A stretch of DNA of 64,000 nucleotides from Pelodera strongyloides (GCA_036852015.1 JAANDG010000361.1:1-64000); one strand, 5' to 3'; counted from the stretch's first letter, positions 1-13,026 are shown. Notes: generated by a model not told the origin, from the letters alone. Numbers and translations are program-made.

Positions 1-1540
1 GCAAACGGGTGCGTTGCGGCGAGCCGGTAATTCAAAAAGTCCCGTGGACAGCGATTTGGCTTAGCTTTGTCCACACGACTCGAATCCCATACTGAAAGGA
101 GTTTTTGGAGGAGTTTGAAATTGTTTTTCTTCTTACATGAAAGTTTTTGTTTATTTTTATTTTCACTTTCCTTACCTTCAAAACGCAAGCTTTTTTTGAG
201 CCCAACATGCAAAACCGGCTTGACATTCCCTTTAAACATATGGTCAACGCCAACGCGTAACCGCCACAGAAACCAGCTGTTGTCGCTATCCTTGTCAAAA
301 AAGGGTTCCTTGTAAGGGTTTACCTTTGTACGGGGTCCATGGGAAGGGTTCTTTAGACTTTATAGCGATAGCCTTTTCGTTAACGAGCCACTCTTCAAGC
401 GTTATATAGGTGCGAACTTACCGCACTGATATCCCCTGCTATGGCAATGCAAGCAGATGAAGAACGTGGGTTAGATTAGTCGTCGAAGCAAGTTTACTCG
501 TGTGCAGCCGAGAAGAGGACTAGTTGTTGACAACTACATAACAAATTACGGTCAATTTGAGGTTTGTTAGTGTAGAACCTTGATCTGGACAACAGACTAT
601 GTAGAACTCATTTAGGGAAGCAGCACTTGAAAAATAATTTACCAAAACAAAACCATAAGTTTCGTTATTCCACCCAAATCTAGTATTTCCACTGCTTTAC
701 GAATTCACCACCTGAGTTAGGTTTCAAATGAATAGGGTTTGCCATGTCAAATATTTTTCTCAATTCGTTCATACATTGAAGTAAAAAGAAGGTGCGATAT
801 TTTTAATAAAAAGAAGGTGCGATATTTTTAATAATGTTATTTAGAATATTAACACTTATGAATTCCCTTAGAAAAATCGCGATTTACTTAAAAAATCGCA
901 TTATACTTCATTGTAAATAAAAAACTGAAGTTTAGTGAAGTTGATTAAATAGTGCGTTATTGGACCGGTAGTACATGCCCCACATTTCGTTGCGAACGCG
1001 CGTAGCTTAGCCCCACCCGCCCAAATGCCCACCGGTTACCAACTGTGAAAGGTTATAGGAATTAGAACGTTATTATAGGTAAGTTAGAAGCTTCTAGAAC
1101 ACGATAATGATACACAGCTAACAAGGAAGACTACGGTAGCATGTGTGCCGAATAGTGTACTACAGAGCTAATTAGTGAATTAGAATATAGACAAAGTGGT
1201 CGCGGTCGCGACAAAATCGATGAAACCAAGGACATCCACATGAATGAATATTAGGAGTAGTGATATTATCATTACAGTCTTAATATATAAATGCTTAGGC
1301 AACAAGAAAGCGAGATCTCCAATATGAGACCAGAGTAAGAAGTAAAATAGAAAAAAGGTAATAACAAAAACAGCAACAACGATGACAACAAAAATAAGAA
1401 AATGGTAAAATGTTCACCTCCTTCAAAGTCCTGTGGGTCCACGTTGTGGGACAACTCTTTGCTGTGCTGCTGTATCTTTAGCTTCGCTTTTGAATGTCGA
1501 TTGCTGTTTTTGTTGAAGAAATTGTAGCACATTCCTGGCC
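1..1540. other. Gene-free, AT-rich stretch
   Basis: I see no convincing exon, RNA gene or palindromic element on either strand apart from the small tandem duplication at 783-832. The open frames here are short, lack splice-site support and have no recognisable motif. Confidence 0.5.
783..832. repeat. 25-bp tandem duplication
   Basis: A unit beginning AAAAAGAAGGTGCGATAT occurs twice head to tail with no visible mismatch. It lies in AT-rich sequence that has no coding signal. A recent local duplication is the simplest reading. Confidence 0.85.
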
Positions 1541-1630
1541 ATGACTTTGCTTAGCGTCGTTGTTGAGGGATATCTTGTCCGATTTTCCATTACAGTTCAA
1601 TTTGTGGGTTTAATACTGCCTTGCAAATAC

Positions 1631-1658
1631 TCGGGTTCGATCCCCGGACGGTGCACCA
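1631..1658 (+). other. tRNA 3'-end-like segment including CCA
   Basis: The segment reads as a T-arm (stem, TTCGATC loop, CCCGG stem) followed by a seven-base acceptor strand and a terminal ACCA. Nuclear tRNA genes of animals do not encode CCA, and no matching 5' acceptor strand or D-arm is visible upstream, so this is not a functional tRNA. On the minus strand it could be a retroelement primer-binding site or a reverse-transcribed tRNA end. It lies just beyond the decayed pol fragment, but a primer-binding site normally precedes gag rather than following RNase H, so the link is unclear. Confidence 0.35.
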
Positions 1659-1732
1659 AACACTTTATACATGTGGATATCTACTTAATGTATCGGCAGC
1701 GCTATTTTGCTTTCCTGGTCTATATTCTATTT

Positions 1733-2830
1733 CTACATTATATGCCTGCATGGAGATTTGGTATTTACTTTTAGACGACCTGTCAAATCCTTTCTTTGTA
1801 ATATTGCGCATAAAGGTCTATGATCCGTAATAATTTTTGTAGTTGATCCCCATATAAACTGTCTAAAATGTTCACATGCTGCACAAATAGCTAGACTTTC
1901 TATTTCTAATGCTGCATAATTTTGTTCTGTTTTAGTTAATCTACGACTAAAATAACAAATTGGGTGCCTTTCTTTTCCTTCACCTTGCAATAAAACAGCG
2001 GCAATAGCTTTTTTAGGGGCGTCAGTTTCGATAATATAAGGTAAATTTGGGTTATGGGCTTTTAAAACAGAAGCAGCCACTAGTGATTGTTTTAATTTAT
2101 CAAAAGCTTTTTGATGTTGTTCATTCCATTCAAAATTAACATCTTCTTTAGTTAATTCATGAAGTGGTGATGCTATGGATGCATAGTTTTTAATAAATCT
2201 ACGGAAGTAGTTTGTTAATCCCAGAAAACCACGAATGTCAGCTACTGATTAGGAATAGGAAAATTTTCAATAATTAACGTGTTATCTTAATCAACTTCAA
2301 TTCCTGGTTTATATATTATATATCCTAAATATTTAAAGGGATCAGCTCACCTTAAATTGTGCCTGTTTTTTTTGTTTCGTTACTTTCTATAAGGGATAAT
2401 AAAAATTTGGAATACAAAAAGTAGTGTTATATTTCAATACTCACGAAGATATTAGGTGATAAAGTGGTGGATCGATCGGCCCGAAATTAAAAAGTGTAAT
2501 TGTCCTGCCTTGTTTGTATGGGACAATTAACACTTTTTCATTTCGGGCCGATCGATCCACCACTTTATCACCTAATATCTTCGTGAGTATTGAAATATAA
2601 CACTCCTTTTTGTATTACAAATTTTTATTATCCCTTATAGAAAATAAAGAAACAGAAAAAACAGACACGATTTGAGGTGAGCCGATCCCTTTAACTTTAT
2701 CTTTTCCAAAACTAGTTTTATCTAACCTAATTTTTAATCCAGTCCGCACTAAAGTTTATATCTATTAAGTTTTGGTTTTCATTTTCAGACATAATAATGA
2801 TATCGTCTAAATATATTTAGATATTAATAA
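1733..2830 (-). mobile_element. Decayed Ty3/gypsy-type pol fragment (RT to RNase H)
   Basis: On the minus strand, from about 2820 downward, a short stretch reads YLDDIIIMS, the reverse transcriptase catalytic-site pattern. After an inserted palindromic element (2333-2694) the frame resumes with a YLGYII motif. It then runs into an RT connection region (GFLGLTNYFRRF, PLHELT) and an RNase H-like region with ETDA, YFSRRLT, NYAALEIESLA and TDHRPL motifs, ending near 1733. At least one in-frame stop and a frame break occur around 2230-2290. No LTR, gag, protease or integrase was recognised. This is a truncated, inactive copy, interrupted by the palindromic element and bounded on one side by a (CA)n tract. 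Confidence 0.85.
2333..2694. mobile_element. Palindromic TTAA-flanked element, family R4
   Basis: Two long inverted arms meet near 2512; each arm contains GGATCGATCGGCC and a GATAAAGTGGTGG segment. The termini are AGGGATC / GATCCCT and both ends are flanked by TTAA. It interrupts the reverse transcriptase frame of the surrounding retroelement: the sequences on either side (a GKDK-like stretch, then KYLGYII) rejoin if the element and one TTAA are removed. No coding capacity. A second, less complete copy is at 48815-49151. Confidence 0.9.
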
Positions 2831-2858
2831 GAACACACAGAGTTATCTTTTATCTCAT

Positions 2859-2985
<127 letters not shown>

Positions 2986-3872
2986 ACCTAAGTACTATAA
3001 CACATCCTTGGCTTATTCAAAACTTTTTTACTACTTACCATCCTCACTTAAATGCTCTTATTACTATGCTTCTAGTATACTCAAGACGCCAACTGTTATA
3101 ACGGTGTAGAACTAGCTAGCGGCCGTCTAAGTATAAATATTCTGTATATATTGTTGTAGGTATTTAAATATATACACAAAGAATAGCCATATACTTTATC
3201 CTTGGACCACGGCCAAGAGCTGGCGCCCTTGGTCAACGTAACACACACAACTGATGTTAGTAGCAGCATGTGTTAGTAAACAACATAAGATAGAGAAATG
3301 CAATTTATCTCAGAATAGAGAACGACTAACTATAAAAATAACACACACGCCTAAGTACATAGTAATTAATTTCTTGTAACTTCTCCTCACTTACAACGGT
3401 ATTAATATCTTACTCAACAAAAATTCATAAATCAAGCAAATAAACCTACTATTACTTGCAAAAATACGTATTACAAAAGTGACAAATATATAGTATAATA
3501 TTCCTTTACACTTCTCCTCACTTACAAAGGTTTTATATTATAACAAGATTTTTCAATAATTTCTACACTACTTATTACAGTGGTTTGAGTATCCGAAAAT
3601 GAAACATTCAGTATTCTAATAGGAATGTTTCCATGCTTATATGGATTAGAAATTGTTCTACCATATAATAATGGATTATCATTTTCTATTCCTTCAAATA
3701 ATAAAGCAGTTCTTGAGGACATTTAACGTTTACCAAAAATCACATTATCCGTTCTAATTTTAATTACTGTGTACTGTGTCTTTATCTAAAGTTACATTAA
3801 ATAAAGCTCCGTTTTGAAAACCTCTTTGCCCTTCTTCTAAGATCATCATCCCCAAGAGGGATCTCATTATTC

Positions 3873-4045
3873 TTAAAGCGAAATACCGGCCGGTTTTTGA
3901 AAGTAGACCAGCAAACTTATGCAGCTTATGCGAATGAACATAAATTAGAATAAAAAAGCGAGCTAAATTCGAGCAAATTAGCATATATATGTAAGAATTC
4001 AGTTGCCCACGATAAGTTTCAAAAACCGGCCGTTATTTCGCTTTG
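3873..4045. mobile_element. TTAA-flanked palindromic element, family R1
   Basis: The termini are AGCGAAATACCGGCCGG and its inverse, with TTAA on the left and TTGA on the right. The interior contains an AT-rich stretch with TTCGAGCAAATTAGCAT, shared with the other R1 copies. No open reading frame of note. Other copies are at 10774, 29052, 32269, 45682, 46486 and 57156, with partial copies at 26929 and 62968. Confidence 0.9.
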
Positions 4046-4545
4046 AAATCTATTGTAATTTTATTATCATGATTGTTATTAAGTTTGTTATATATATAAT
4101 ATATTCGTATTAACATTGGTGCTGGACATTATTCATCTGGTGAAACTAATACAGTTACTAAAATATGTTTCTTATCAATACCAATTCAAATTTCTACTGC
4201 TCCTAGAAAGTGTATTTTAGTACCATTTGCAGCAGATGCTCCCTTACTAGTATTGTTTTCAATACTGTTAATAAAACCTAATCTTCGCGTAGTTGATTCT
4301 CTACAATAATTGGGTTTACGAACGCTCGCCAACTACCAATGGAAATTGCGCCAATGGAGTGAACCGACGTCGAGCAATGTTTTTTTTTGCATACTGCATA
4401 ATATTTTCATCCTCAATTCAGATATGCACTCCGTTTGTTACGAAACTAAAAAATTTCGTGCGAAATTATCAATTTGAGGGTGGACCTATATTTACGCACT
4501 ACATCGCAGGGCTACACATAACAATATAAGAGAGAGAGAGAGAGA

Positions 4546-5000
4546 TTAAAGGGAGAGGCCCATGAGAATAAAGTTTTCCTCAATTTATTTGTAAAGAATG
4601 TCCGGAATTTCAGAATTATTACCGTGAAAACCGCATTGCTTGAAGCCTAGAACTCACAGAGTTATTCCCCGGCAAAGAGTTCGGCCAGGTACCGTAGTCA
4701 GAATCAATTTTCTCGCTTTTAGGGCATTCTTGTATTGCAAACGCCTCTGTGTAGTTGTAGGAATGATCTTTATTCGTTTGACCATTCTTATATACAGAAA
4801 TAATGCGAATGAACGCTTATAAACCGTAAAAACGAATTTTGACGTTGCTGACTACGGTACCTAGCCGAACTGTTTGCCCGAATAACTCTGCGAGTTTGAG
4901 GCTTCACGCAATGCGGTTTTCACAGTAATAATTCTGAAATTCCGGACATTCTTTACAAATAAATTGAGGAAAACTTTATTCTCATGGGCCTCTCCCTTAA
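4546..5000. mobile_element. TTAA-flanked palindromic element, family R3
   Basis: Long inverted arms begin AGGGAGAGGCCCATGAGAAT and end with its inverse followed by TTAA. Inner parts of both arms contain GAATGTCCGGAATTTCAGAA and a TACCGTAGTCAG-like segment. Two related copies lie at 10953-11409 and 33296-33753. No transposase is encoded. Confidence 0.9.
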
Positions 5001-6920
5001 ACAAAAATAAGAAAAAGTCGACAAACAGGATACAGCAGAGCTCATGCATAAATAAACAACAAATACACAACGATTCACAATATCAAGGCATACTACACCG
5101 ATTTCCCTAACTAATTTTTATCCCTACGTGGTCGCCAAGTTCTGCTCAGTTCTACACTACACTTTTCACTAAAGATGTTGCCTGCTATCTGCCTATGTGT
5201 CAGAGAGAATATTGAAATAAAACATCATAATGGAGTATGTTTATCATAATTTAGGTCTACAGTATATACGCTAGAGAACAAGGCGTTGCTAACAAGGAAA
5301 ATATAGTATAGAGCGTTCAAGATATGATCTAAATAACTAAGCAAAGTAAAGAGAAATAATCACCTAATTTGTGACTTATACCGCCTATACGAGACCTAAT
5401 TTTTGTTATTTGGAAAAAAGAAACCAAAGTTCGCTATGTGTGCGCCAAGTTTTCATCGTGCAAATATAAAAAATATCATTTTATAAAATAACATTGGAAA
5501 ACATACTTACAAATACAAAACATACTTGTTAGCACAGGTATTATACAGATTACAGATTCTATCGTATGGCAAAATATCAAGCATTTTCCCGCATTCAAAA
5601 ATATAAAGGTAGAACCCGAGTTGCTTGTTTAGCTGGATCACAGGAAGTTCAGCACAATTTTATTGAGCTAACTAATATATTCTATATTCTTCTCCCTATT
5701 AAAGTGTGGCGGACATGCGGCACACTTTTAAGGGGGACGCAGGCGTTTCGCGAACGAATGGCGAATGCTGACCCTGTACATTACCCTAGGCACACGCCCC
5801 ACCCAGGAAGACCCTGTTTCGTTTTTTCTCTATGATAAACAGAAAACTACTTATATTTTGGAAATAAGGCAAATCACAAATGGATGAATCATAAATGCTA
5901 AAAGTCGAAAAGTCGAAAAGAAACAAAATTCGTGTAGAAAGAAAGAAATTTTTTTACTGAAAACGAAAATATAATATTTTACATAAATATTCGAATTTTA
6001 AAATTCATAATATCAAACTAACAATTAAAAATTGCAAAACTAAAAAAATCGAAAACTTGTATAGTTGTACGCGTCTATTTACGTCTAGTTCCTCGCCCGG
6101 CCAGCTGACGTAAGCCGGAGCCGGAGACAAGTTCATTTTGCAAAAGAAGGCAACAACAAACAACAAGAACATTTATCACGCATCTTGTTCTTAGAGTGCG
6201 CAACATAATAGTAAGTTATCGACCATATTTTTATGTACATATTGTCAGTATCACGTATCACCTTTGACATTCCTTCAGAAAGGTTCCAACTTTATGCGCC
6301 ATTCTATTAAAGAAGTTGTACTAAAATTAGTAGAATTGATAAACTATAAACACATAATGTTTTAGAATATTAAAAAATAACTTTACTGACCACACATATG
6401 CCGAGCTTTACTATTTCCTATTTCTTATTTCTGTATTACATTTCTTCTGTAATTTCATCGTTATACGTTAAATGTGGTTTTATGCTTTTTCATATTCGTG
6501 GTTTTTATGCTTATAATGCAAAAACGCGATTTGTTGAACAAATACAGTATCCAAAAACGTTTTCACGTTATGCGAGATTCGACTGCAAAAGAATGCGCTG
6601 GGTACCGTAATCTTCATTAAATTTGGAGTTTGTAGTCCTGTGATTTTTATTTTTTTTTCTTGTATAAATTCGCGCGGCAAATCTCTTTTAATTGGATGAT
6701 TTTCAAGCTAGTTTGCTGTGTATTTAAGCTACTGCTTTAGTTTTTTACCATACAAGGCCTCCTGCTTGTTCGAGTATAGTTTTGATAATCCTGCACCTCT
6801 TTGAATTTGAGAGCATACTTTTGTTTGGTTTGTTTATCTTCTATGTCAAGTTTTTGCTTAATCGCTAATTTATTTTGTTCTAAGTCTTTGCTCAATCAGT
6901 ACATATTTAGTTATTTAGGA

Positions 6921-9908
6921 ATGTCAATTCAACACATATTCGTCATTTCTCGTGCAGGAAGTTTAATCTACAGTTGGGAGGCGAAGTCGGACGCCCAAAG
7001 AATTGAGAAGTCATTTGAATATCCAATGAGTTTGATTCTCGAAGAGATTGATAACAAAGCCACCGTCGTGTTTGGAGAACGTGAGGGCATCAAACAAAGG
7101 TGAGTTTTTATTTTTCAATTGGAATTCGAATATGGAAGTTTGTGGAAGTCCCAGGTCCCAGTCTAGTCTTTCATACATAGACTCACTTATCTTGCTTCAC
7201 ATTTCACAACATAGAACTTTATGTGTTGGACGTAAAGCAGGAAAATGTGTGTCATTGTAAAAAAAAAATTCGGAAGAATTAGTATCCTTCATTTTCCAAG
7301 ATTAAACCAATACTAAACAAAAGATGTATAACATTTTGTTTAATTCAGATATTATGTGACATCTGTGAACGGCAATGAAGTATCTGATCTTCACTTTGTG
7401 ATTCCAAGGAGGACCGAGAATGACACCGATCAAAAACATCAAATTCTGACCTACTTGGAGGATGAAAACAATTATCCGGTATATGTTTTACTTTGCTTTA
7501 TTATGTATAATTTTAGTTTGAGTTGTATTTACACATACATATTGTAAGCAAACTGTGCCTACCATTAAATAAAACAATCCATATCCATTTTCTCGCGGAA
7601 CTTGAACGATTTGCGTCTTATTTTACTGTTCATTAACAATCGGCACAGTACGTTCGGTTCGGGTTCAGAAGATTAGTCTAATTCAATGAGTGGTTGGACA
7701 TGTTCTGTGAATATTATAGCTAACCAATGAGGCATTCTCATTGTTGTCTTTTGTAACTCTCTATGATTCCTATTCTCTATTCTGAAAAAGTGTGAACCCT
7801 TGAACCCTTCTCTTACATACCTGTACAAGTTTTGCTTCTACGTAGAGTAGTCTGATGTGTGAATATACACAAATTAAATATTGTCCTTCAATCACAAATG
7901 TATACCAAGCACCTTCCAAAATTCAATGATAAATTGTAGCACCTAAAAGGTGTCGCGATACATGGAATGTGTAATTAAAATTTACTCTTTTATCACTCAG
8001 CCAACCCTGGAATGATAGTTTAGTTGTAAAATCTTCGCCATTTGACCGAAACTTACCCTACTTATTCTTTTTTTTCTTAGGTTCGTCTGGCCTTCGCCCC
8101 TCCGTCAGTGTCTACCAATGAGAAGATCATCCTTTCGAGTACATTCCATTCACTATTCACTATTGCCGTCCAACTGAGTCCTGTTCATAAGAGCTCGGGA
8201 GTTGAGGTTAGTTTTCTTTATATTTCTTAATATTGATCTTTTGGTTTAATTGTAATTACGATAGTTTTTTTATCCGGATAACAAAAGAAACTGTATTTTC
8301 GCAGTACACCCTAAAGTTTTTTTTATATGCTAATTTGTCAGTTTTTGTTAAATTCTTTGAACGAGCCATGTTTGACGTAAACTCTGCGATGTAGCTTATT
8401 GTTGATGTTAGATATTATAATATTAATTGATATGCCATGCTTCTGATCTGAAATTGTCATATATAGCGTTCCTATCAAAAGAATCGTAATTCTTGTGATT
8501 TATACAATTTATACTTCATTTACAGATGATCGAAACCAATCAATTCCGCCTGCACTGTATGCAACCCCGGACGGGAATCAAATTTGTCGTCATAACTGGA
8601 ACACCTCCCACCGTTCAGGTACTATTGCTTGTTTTATCTTTTCCCTTCACTATTTATTTTCCATAATAATTAGCAAGAAATCCTGGAAAAAAAGTCGATG
8701 GCTTTTTTGTATATTGAGTGAAACATACTGTTTATCAAATGCTTTGTACGGTTTTTGGGATACAACATTTGCATAAGCGATTTTATGATTTGCTAGCGTT
8801 GACTGCGTTCAGGTCATGAAACATAGGCCGTAGATGATTGCAAATTTGTATATTGAGTGAAACGTATCGTCGTTTGCATGACATGTGATTAGAGAGGACA
8901 ATTGCACCTTCATGTTATATGCAAATTGTTCGTCATTACTTACGTGAAGAATTGAAGATGTACATAATGGCATAGTATCTACGTAGAATATATGTATAGG
9001 TGGTTCAGTATACTTTTCGCGAATTACGTGTCATGCTCCTTAGCAGTCTATTGGTGGATATTGTTGGACATTAAGCTCCAACTACTAAGCTAACCTAATT
9101 TACACGAAATATTCTATGTAATCGATTGTTTTGTTGGACATTTAGCGCTAGATACGATTTGCATTAAGATACTAGTTCGCCGAAGTTGAATATAAACTTT
9201 GAACATTGCTTTGAGAAGTCTTGTGAGTTCCATTTACACTGATTTATGTAAATTTATCCGCCCGCTAAGCCCGCTAACCTTTTTGCTAGGATACCTGACA
9301 TATTCTATGTAGGTGACCATAATAGGTTAGCGATTACTGTGCGCACTTTGTTACTTTATGAACTATATTTATTCAGGTTGAAGCGTTTATGAAGAAACTT
9401 TACGAATTGTACGCTGATTTTGCACTGAAGAACCCATTCTATTCGATTGATATGCCAATCAGGTATTCTTTTTTCTTTTCCGATATTAAAACGGTGTTTC
9501 CGGTGGTTCGCGAACGGTTTATTTAGAACTGTTCAGAAACATTTTATGCAAATTATGTTGCATCCTCGGTCCTCGGCCCTAAGAGCGCATAATGGCACAC
9601 AATTTGCATACTATACATGAGAGGAGCACAGTGCGGCTGTATTGTCTTGACAACCTCGTGTTCGGCTAATATTGTGCCGCTACAAACGTTGTCACTTGTC
9701 ACTATGTTATGCGGATTGTACTATTACTGAATAACGTGCGTACTCCTCCACTTCCACTACTCCATACAAGTTTTTTGCAGCTAATCATAAATTTCTTTTC
9801 TAAGTACTTGACAAGATTGTTATTTATTACAGGTGCCCCAAATTCGCCGACGGATTAATACAACTTTTGGAAAAGTTTGATAAACCAAGGACTGCGCTTA
9901 CTGTATAG
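6921..9908 (+). CDS. trpp-4: TRAPPC4 / synbindin, TRAPP complex subunit 4
   Basis: Subunit of the TRAPP core, which acts as a guanine nucleotide exchange factor for Rab1/Ypt1-type GTPases in vesicle tethering at the ER-Golgi boundary. The model has six exons: 6921-7099, 7349-7478, 8081-8206, 8526-8618, 9377-9462 and 9833-9908. All phases agree and give 229 residues, close to the usual length of about 220. The N-terminus [19 protein letters not shown] fits the longin-fold start. Family hallmarks follow: [15 protein letters not shown], then [25 protein letters not shown], and near the C-terminus [20 protein letters not shown] followed by PIRCPKF. The start codon lies two bases after TTAG, a possible trans-splice site. 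AATAAA signals follow near 10213. The gene symbol follows the C. elegans orthologue name; recognition is by remembered motifs, not alignment. Confidence 0.93.
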
Positions 9909-10773
9909 ATTATGGTGTTTAGGGATTAGTACTATCATAATAACGGTGGCATAGTTTTCCTTGCCTCAGGTTTACTGTGTAGTTTACTCGATTAGCCTAT
10001 TACCTAAACAAACATTTAAAAAATAAGACTTTGCTTTTTTTTAAGTTAAGACCGTTAGTTAGTTTCTTATTTGAGATCTTAATTGGGAGATTCTTAATTT
10101 AGTTTTATTTTCTGAACTATCTTTTTTTTCCACTGCCATTTAATAATAAGATTTATTTAAGTTTTCTTTGTCCAGGTATTTGACGATGTTTTTTTTTACG
10201 TGATATGTACATAATAAATAATTTATTTGGTTTTGTGTACTTATTTTAGATTTGTTTTAGTTTGTGCGAAGAAGACCAATTAGTAGACATGGGGTTCTGG
10301 AACCTAAGAGAAATCGGCTCAGCTGTATATTGTTTAAAGAGATTCGCTTGTAGGGATTACTGTGGTGTATGACAGTTTTTGTGAATAGCGTTGTATTATG
10401 CTAACCTTCGCAAATTATTTACAGCATGCTAATTTTTTGTAAATAATGTACAGTATGCTTTTGTAAATAGAAGTAGATAGAGGGGGAGGTTCTAGGAAGG
10501 GTTGTTTTGCTAATCTGTATCTGGGAATTTATTTCTGCGTCAGGCTTTAGGTATGCCGACCAACTTTTGGAAATGTTTCAGAACTGTCATATATGCATTC
10601 CCACCAGCCCACTCCACTTTTCGTGCGTGCTGCCAAGTACTGTATATACTTTGGATTTTTGGAATACTATATCATAGAGCGCTAACATAGTTTGGGTTTC
10701 ATCCGTCTCCTTGTTTTTTTGGCTTCCACCTCAAGTTTGCCTTTCGACTTTCATTATTGTTAAAGTAAAAGGT
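9909..10773. other. 3' flank of TRAPPC4, no further gene seen
   Basis: It holds the presumed 3' untranslated region with AATAAA-like signals around 10210, then AT-rich DNA. A 23-codon ATG frame near 10290 has no support. Confidence 0.45.
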
Positions 10774-10956
10774 TTAAAGCGAAATACCAGCCGTTTTTTG
10801 AAACGCATCTCAAATACCAGCATTATTATGCAGTTATGCTAAAAGGGGTCTATTGGGGTCTATTTTTCATTCAAATTTATGCTCATTTGCATATGAAGCT
10901 TAGTAAAGTAGGGAGTATTCGATGCGTTTCAAAAACCGGCCGGTATTTCGCTTTAA
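10774..10956. mobile_element. TTAA-flanked palindromic element, family R1
   Basis: Left terminus AGCGAAATACCAGCCG and right terminus CCGGCCGGTATTTCGCT, flanked by TTAA on both sides. Its right TTAA (10953-10956) is also the left TTAA of the next element, so the two elements sit end to end with one shared target site. Confidence 0.9.
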
Positions 10957-11409
10957 AGGGAGAGGCCCACGAGAAAAAAGTTTTCCTCAATTTATTTGTA
11001 CAGAATGTCCGGAATTTCAAAAATATTACTGTGAAAACCGCATTGTTTTAAGCCTAAAACTCGCAGAATTATTCAACAGCAAACAGTTCGGTCAGGTACC
11101 GTAGCCAGAAATTTTTTTGCACTTTTAAGGCACTAGAGTATTGGAAACGCCTTGTTATAATCTTAGGAATGATCTTTCTTCGTTTAACCATTATTATGCA
11201 GAGAAAGAATGCAAATGACTGGATATAAACCGTCAAAACGAAGTTTGACGTTGCTGACTACTGTACCTGGCCGAACTGTTTGACGGGGAATAACTCTGTG
11301 AGTTCTAGGCTTCAAGCAATGCGGTTTTTACGATAATATTTCTGAAGTACCGGACATTCTGTTCAAGTAAATTGAGGAAAACTTTTTTCTCGTAGGCCTC
11401 TCCCTTTAA
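10953..11409. mobile_element. TTAA-flanked palindromic element, family R3
   Basis: Begins AGGGAGAGGCCCACGAG directly after the TTAA shared with the R1 element and ends in GGCCTCTCCCT plus TTAA. The arms contain GAATGTCCGGAATTTC and, near the centre, TACCGTAGCCAGAA-like and TACTGTACCTGGCCGAAC segments. Same family as 4546-5000 and 33296-33753. Confidence 0.92.
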
Positions 11410-12959
11410 GCTATTCGCTTACATATGTTATTGAAGTATCAAGGTACACGTCACGTGTACTTGACTAAAATAAAAAGTCATGTACACTGAGTTTTTGGTA
11501 TTACTTTTGTCTCAACTACTTTTCCTAATCTTGCGGAGAGAAGTTGCACTCGAAATCTAATAAGGAAGAGAAATTGCATACAACAGAGGACAAGTCCCCT
11601 CGGGACAACTGAAACTTTTTATAAAGAGTCTATTGGAACCACTTTTAAACTTAAAAGTGAACCCTGATCTAAAAAAATAACTCATTATAAGGAGGACAGT
11701 ACGCGTTCTTGAACATGTTATTCCCAACTGTCTCGTCTGATTCTGAGCAACTCCCATTGTTGGGTACTTGAGCACGCATTACGTAGCAATATGGAAGAGT
11801 TGCCCAGACCACAGAGAACCAATCACTAGCCGGCCACCAAATGCTTACAAACGAAAACTTTGGTGACCAGTCACTGACCGTTTGGTGACCACGTGGTTAC
11901 CAGCTTGCGACGGCTTTCGAAAATACTTGGCCACATAAAAAAACCAGGGAACCGTCGCCAAATGGGTTTCTCTTTTTCCTATGTTATGACCACCCAGTAT
12001 CCGTTTCGCGGCAAAATGTAAGGTTTCATTCTCTGACAATGGCCACGTAAAACATATAGATGTGCCTTTGAATCAGTATGCATCGTGGTTTATGGAATTA
12101 ATGTTATTATATCCAACTATTATATTTATTTCGCATTCTTTTGTTGCATTGTCACGTTTCAATGCACACATTCTTTTATAACTTGTAGTATGTAAAAGGC
12201 TTACACTATGCTTACTAGAGCAATACGAGTTTTCTAATGATATGGTGTCTCGAAATTCTTAGAAACTTTCTTATTATTAATTTCCTGAAAATCTCAAGTT
12301 CCTTGTTCTAGAAATTGCACTATTTTCCCCTATATTAAACTGGAAGACCAGAATTTTTATTTATTTTCTTCGTGCAGAGAAATTTTTAATTATTCTGAAG
12401 TCTGCGTTTTCTTAGGGAATATTAGTGCTTGGAAAAAGACCAAACTACGCGCACACCAAGAAAATTGCGCGATTCTTTAGCAATCATTATAAATTTCTAA
12501 AATTGTTTCTTTAGCTTACAATTAGCGGACCTCATTAAAATTTGCTGAAACACTACAAAATACTGGTTCTTTAATTTCAATTAATTATCCATCAAAAAGT
12601 TTCTTGGTTGATCATCATCTTATCTTTAGGATTAGGAAACATCATAGGATACACTTGGTGCATTATTTATATTGTAGATTCAAAAATGAGGGATATAATT
12701 ATATTATTTTCTATACAGTATATTTTTACATATGATCTTATTTATAGTTATACCTACTATATTTAGATCTATGAAAATCTATTACATGCATTTATTCCCC
12801 ATTTCCTTCCACTGCACTGTTTGGTTTACTCTTCAAAGTATTTTGTGCAAAGCGCGAGGCGGGACTCTTCATGAGAAAAAAATTTATATATCAGATTTCA
12901 AGCTGGGAAAATCTAAATCTAATCTAGTTAATTACTTGGGAAAAGGCAAGTGAAGAACC
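11410..12959. other. Gene-free stretch
   Basis: No supported exon. At 11822-12030 there is a segment rich in CATTTGGTGACC-like words. A similar segment is at about 44430-44600, suggesting an old dispersed repeat whose ends I cannot define. Confidence 0.4.
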
Positions 12960-13026
12960 TCCCTCTCTCTCTCTTTCTCTCTTTCTCTCTCCCCCTCTCT
13001 CTCTCTTTCTCCCCCCCCCCTCTCTA
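12960..13026. repeat. CT-rich simple repeat
   Basis: About 65 bp of CTCTCT/CTTTCT with a run of ten C residues near its end. No strand-specific function is evident. Confidence 0.95.

Larger units (their letters stand above)
3000..6900. other. Gene-free stretch with two palindromic elements
   Basis: Apart from the elements at 3873-4045 and 4546-5000, nothing here has the exon structure or codon pattern seen in the recognised genes. A short (GA)n tract precedes the second element. Open frames such as the one near 5566-5835 have no motif or splice context. Confidence 0.5.

Noticed and set aside
10836..11104. Two open frames near the R1/R3 junction
   Set aside because: They span palindromic element arms and recur, with the same peptide pieces (ECPEFQKYYCENRI), in the other R3 copies. 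They are repeat by-products.
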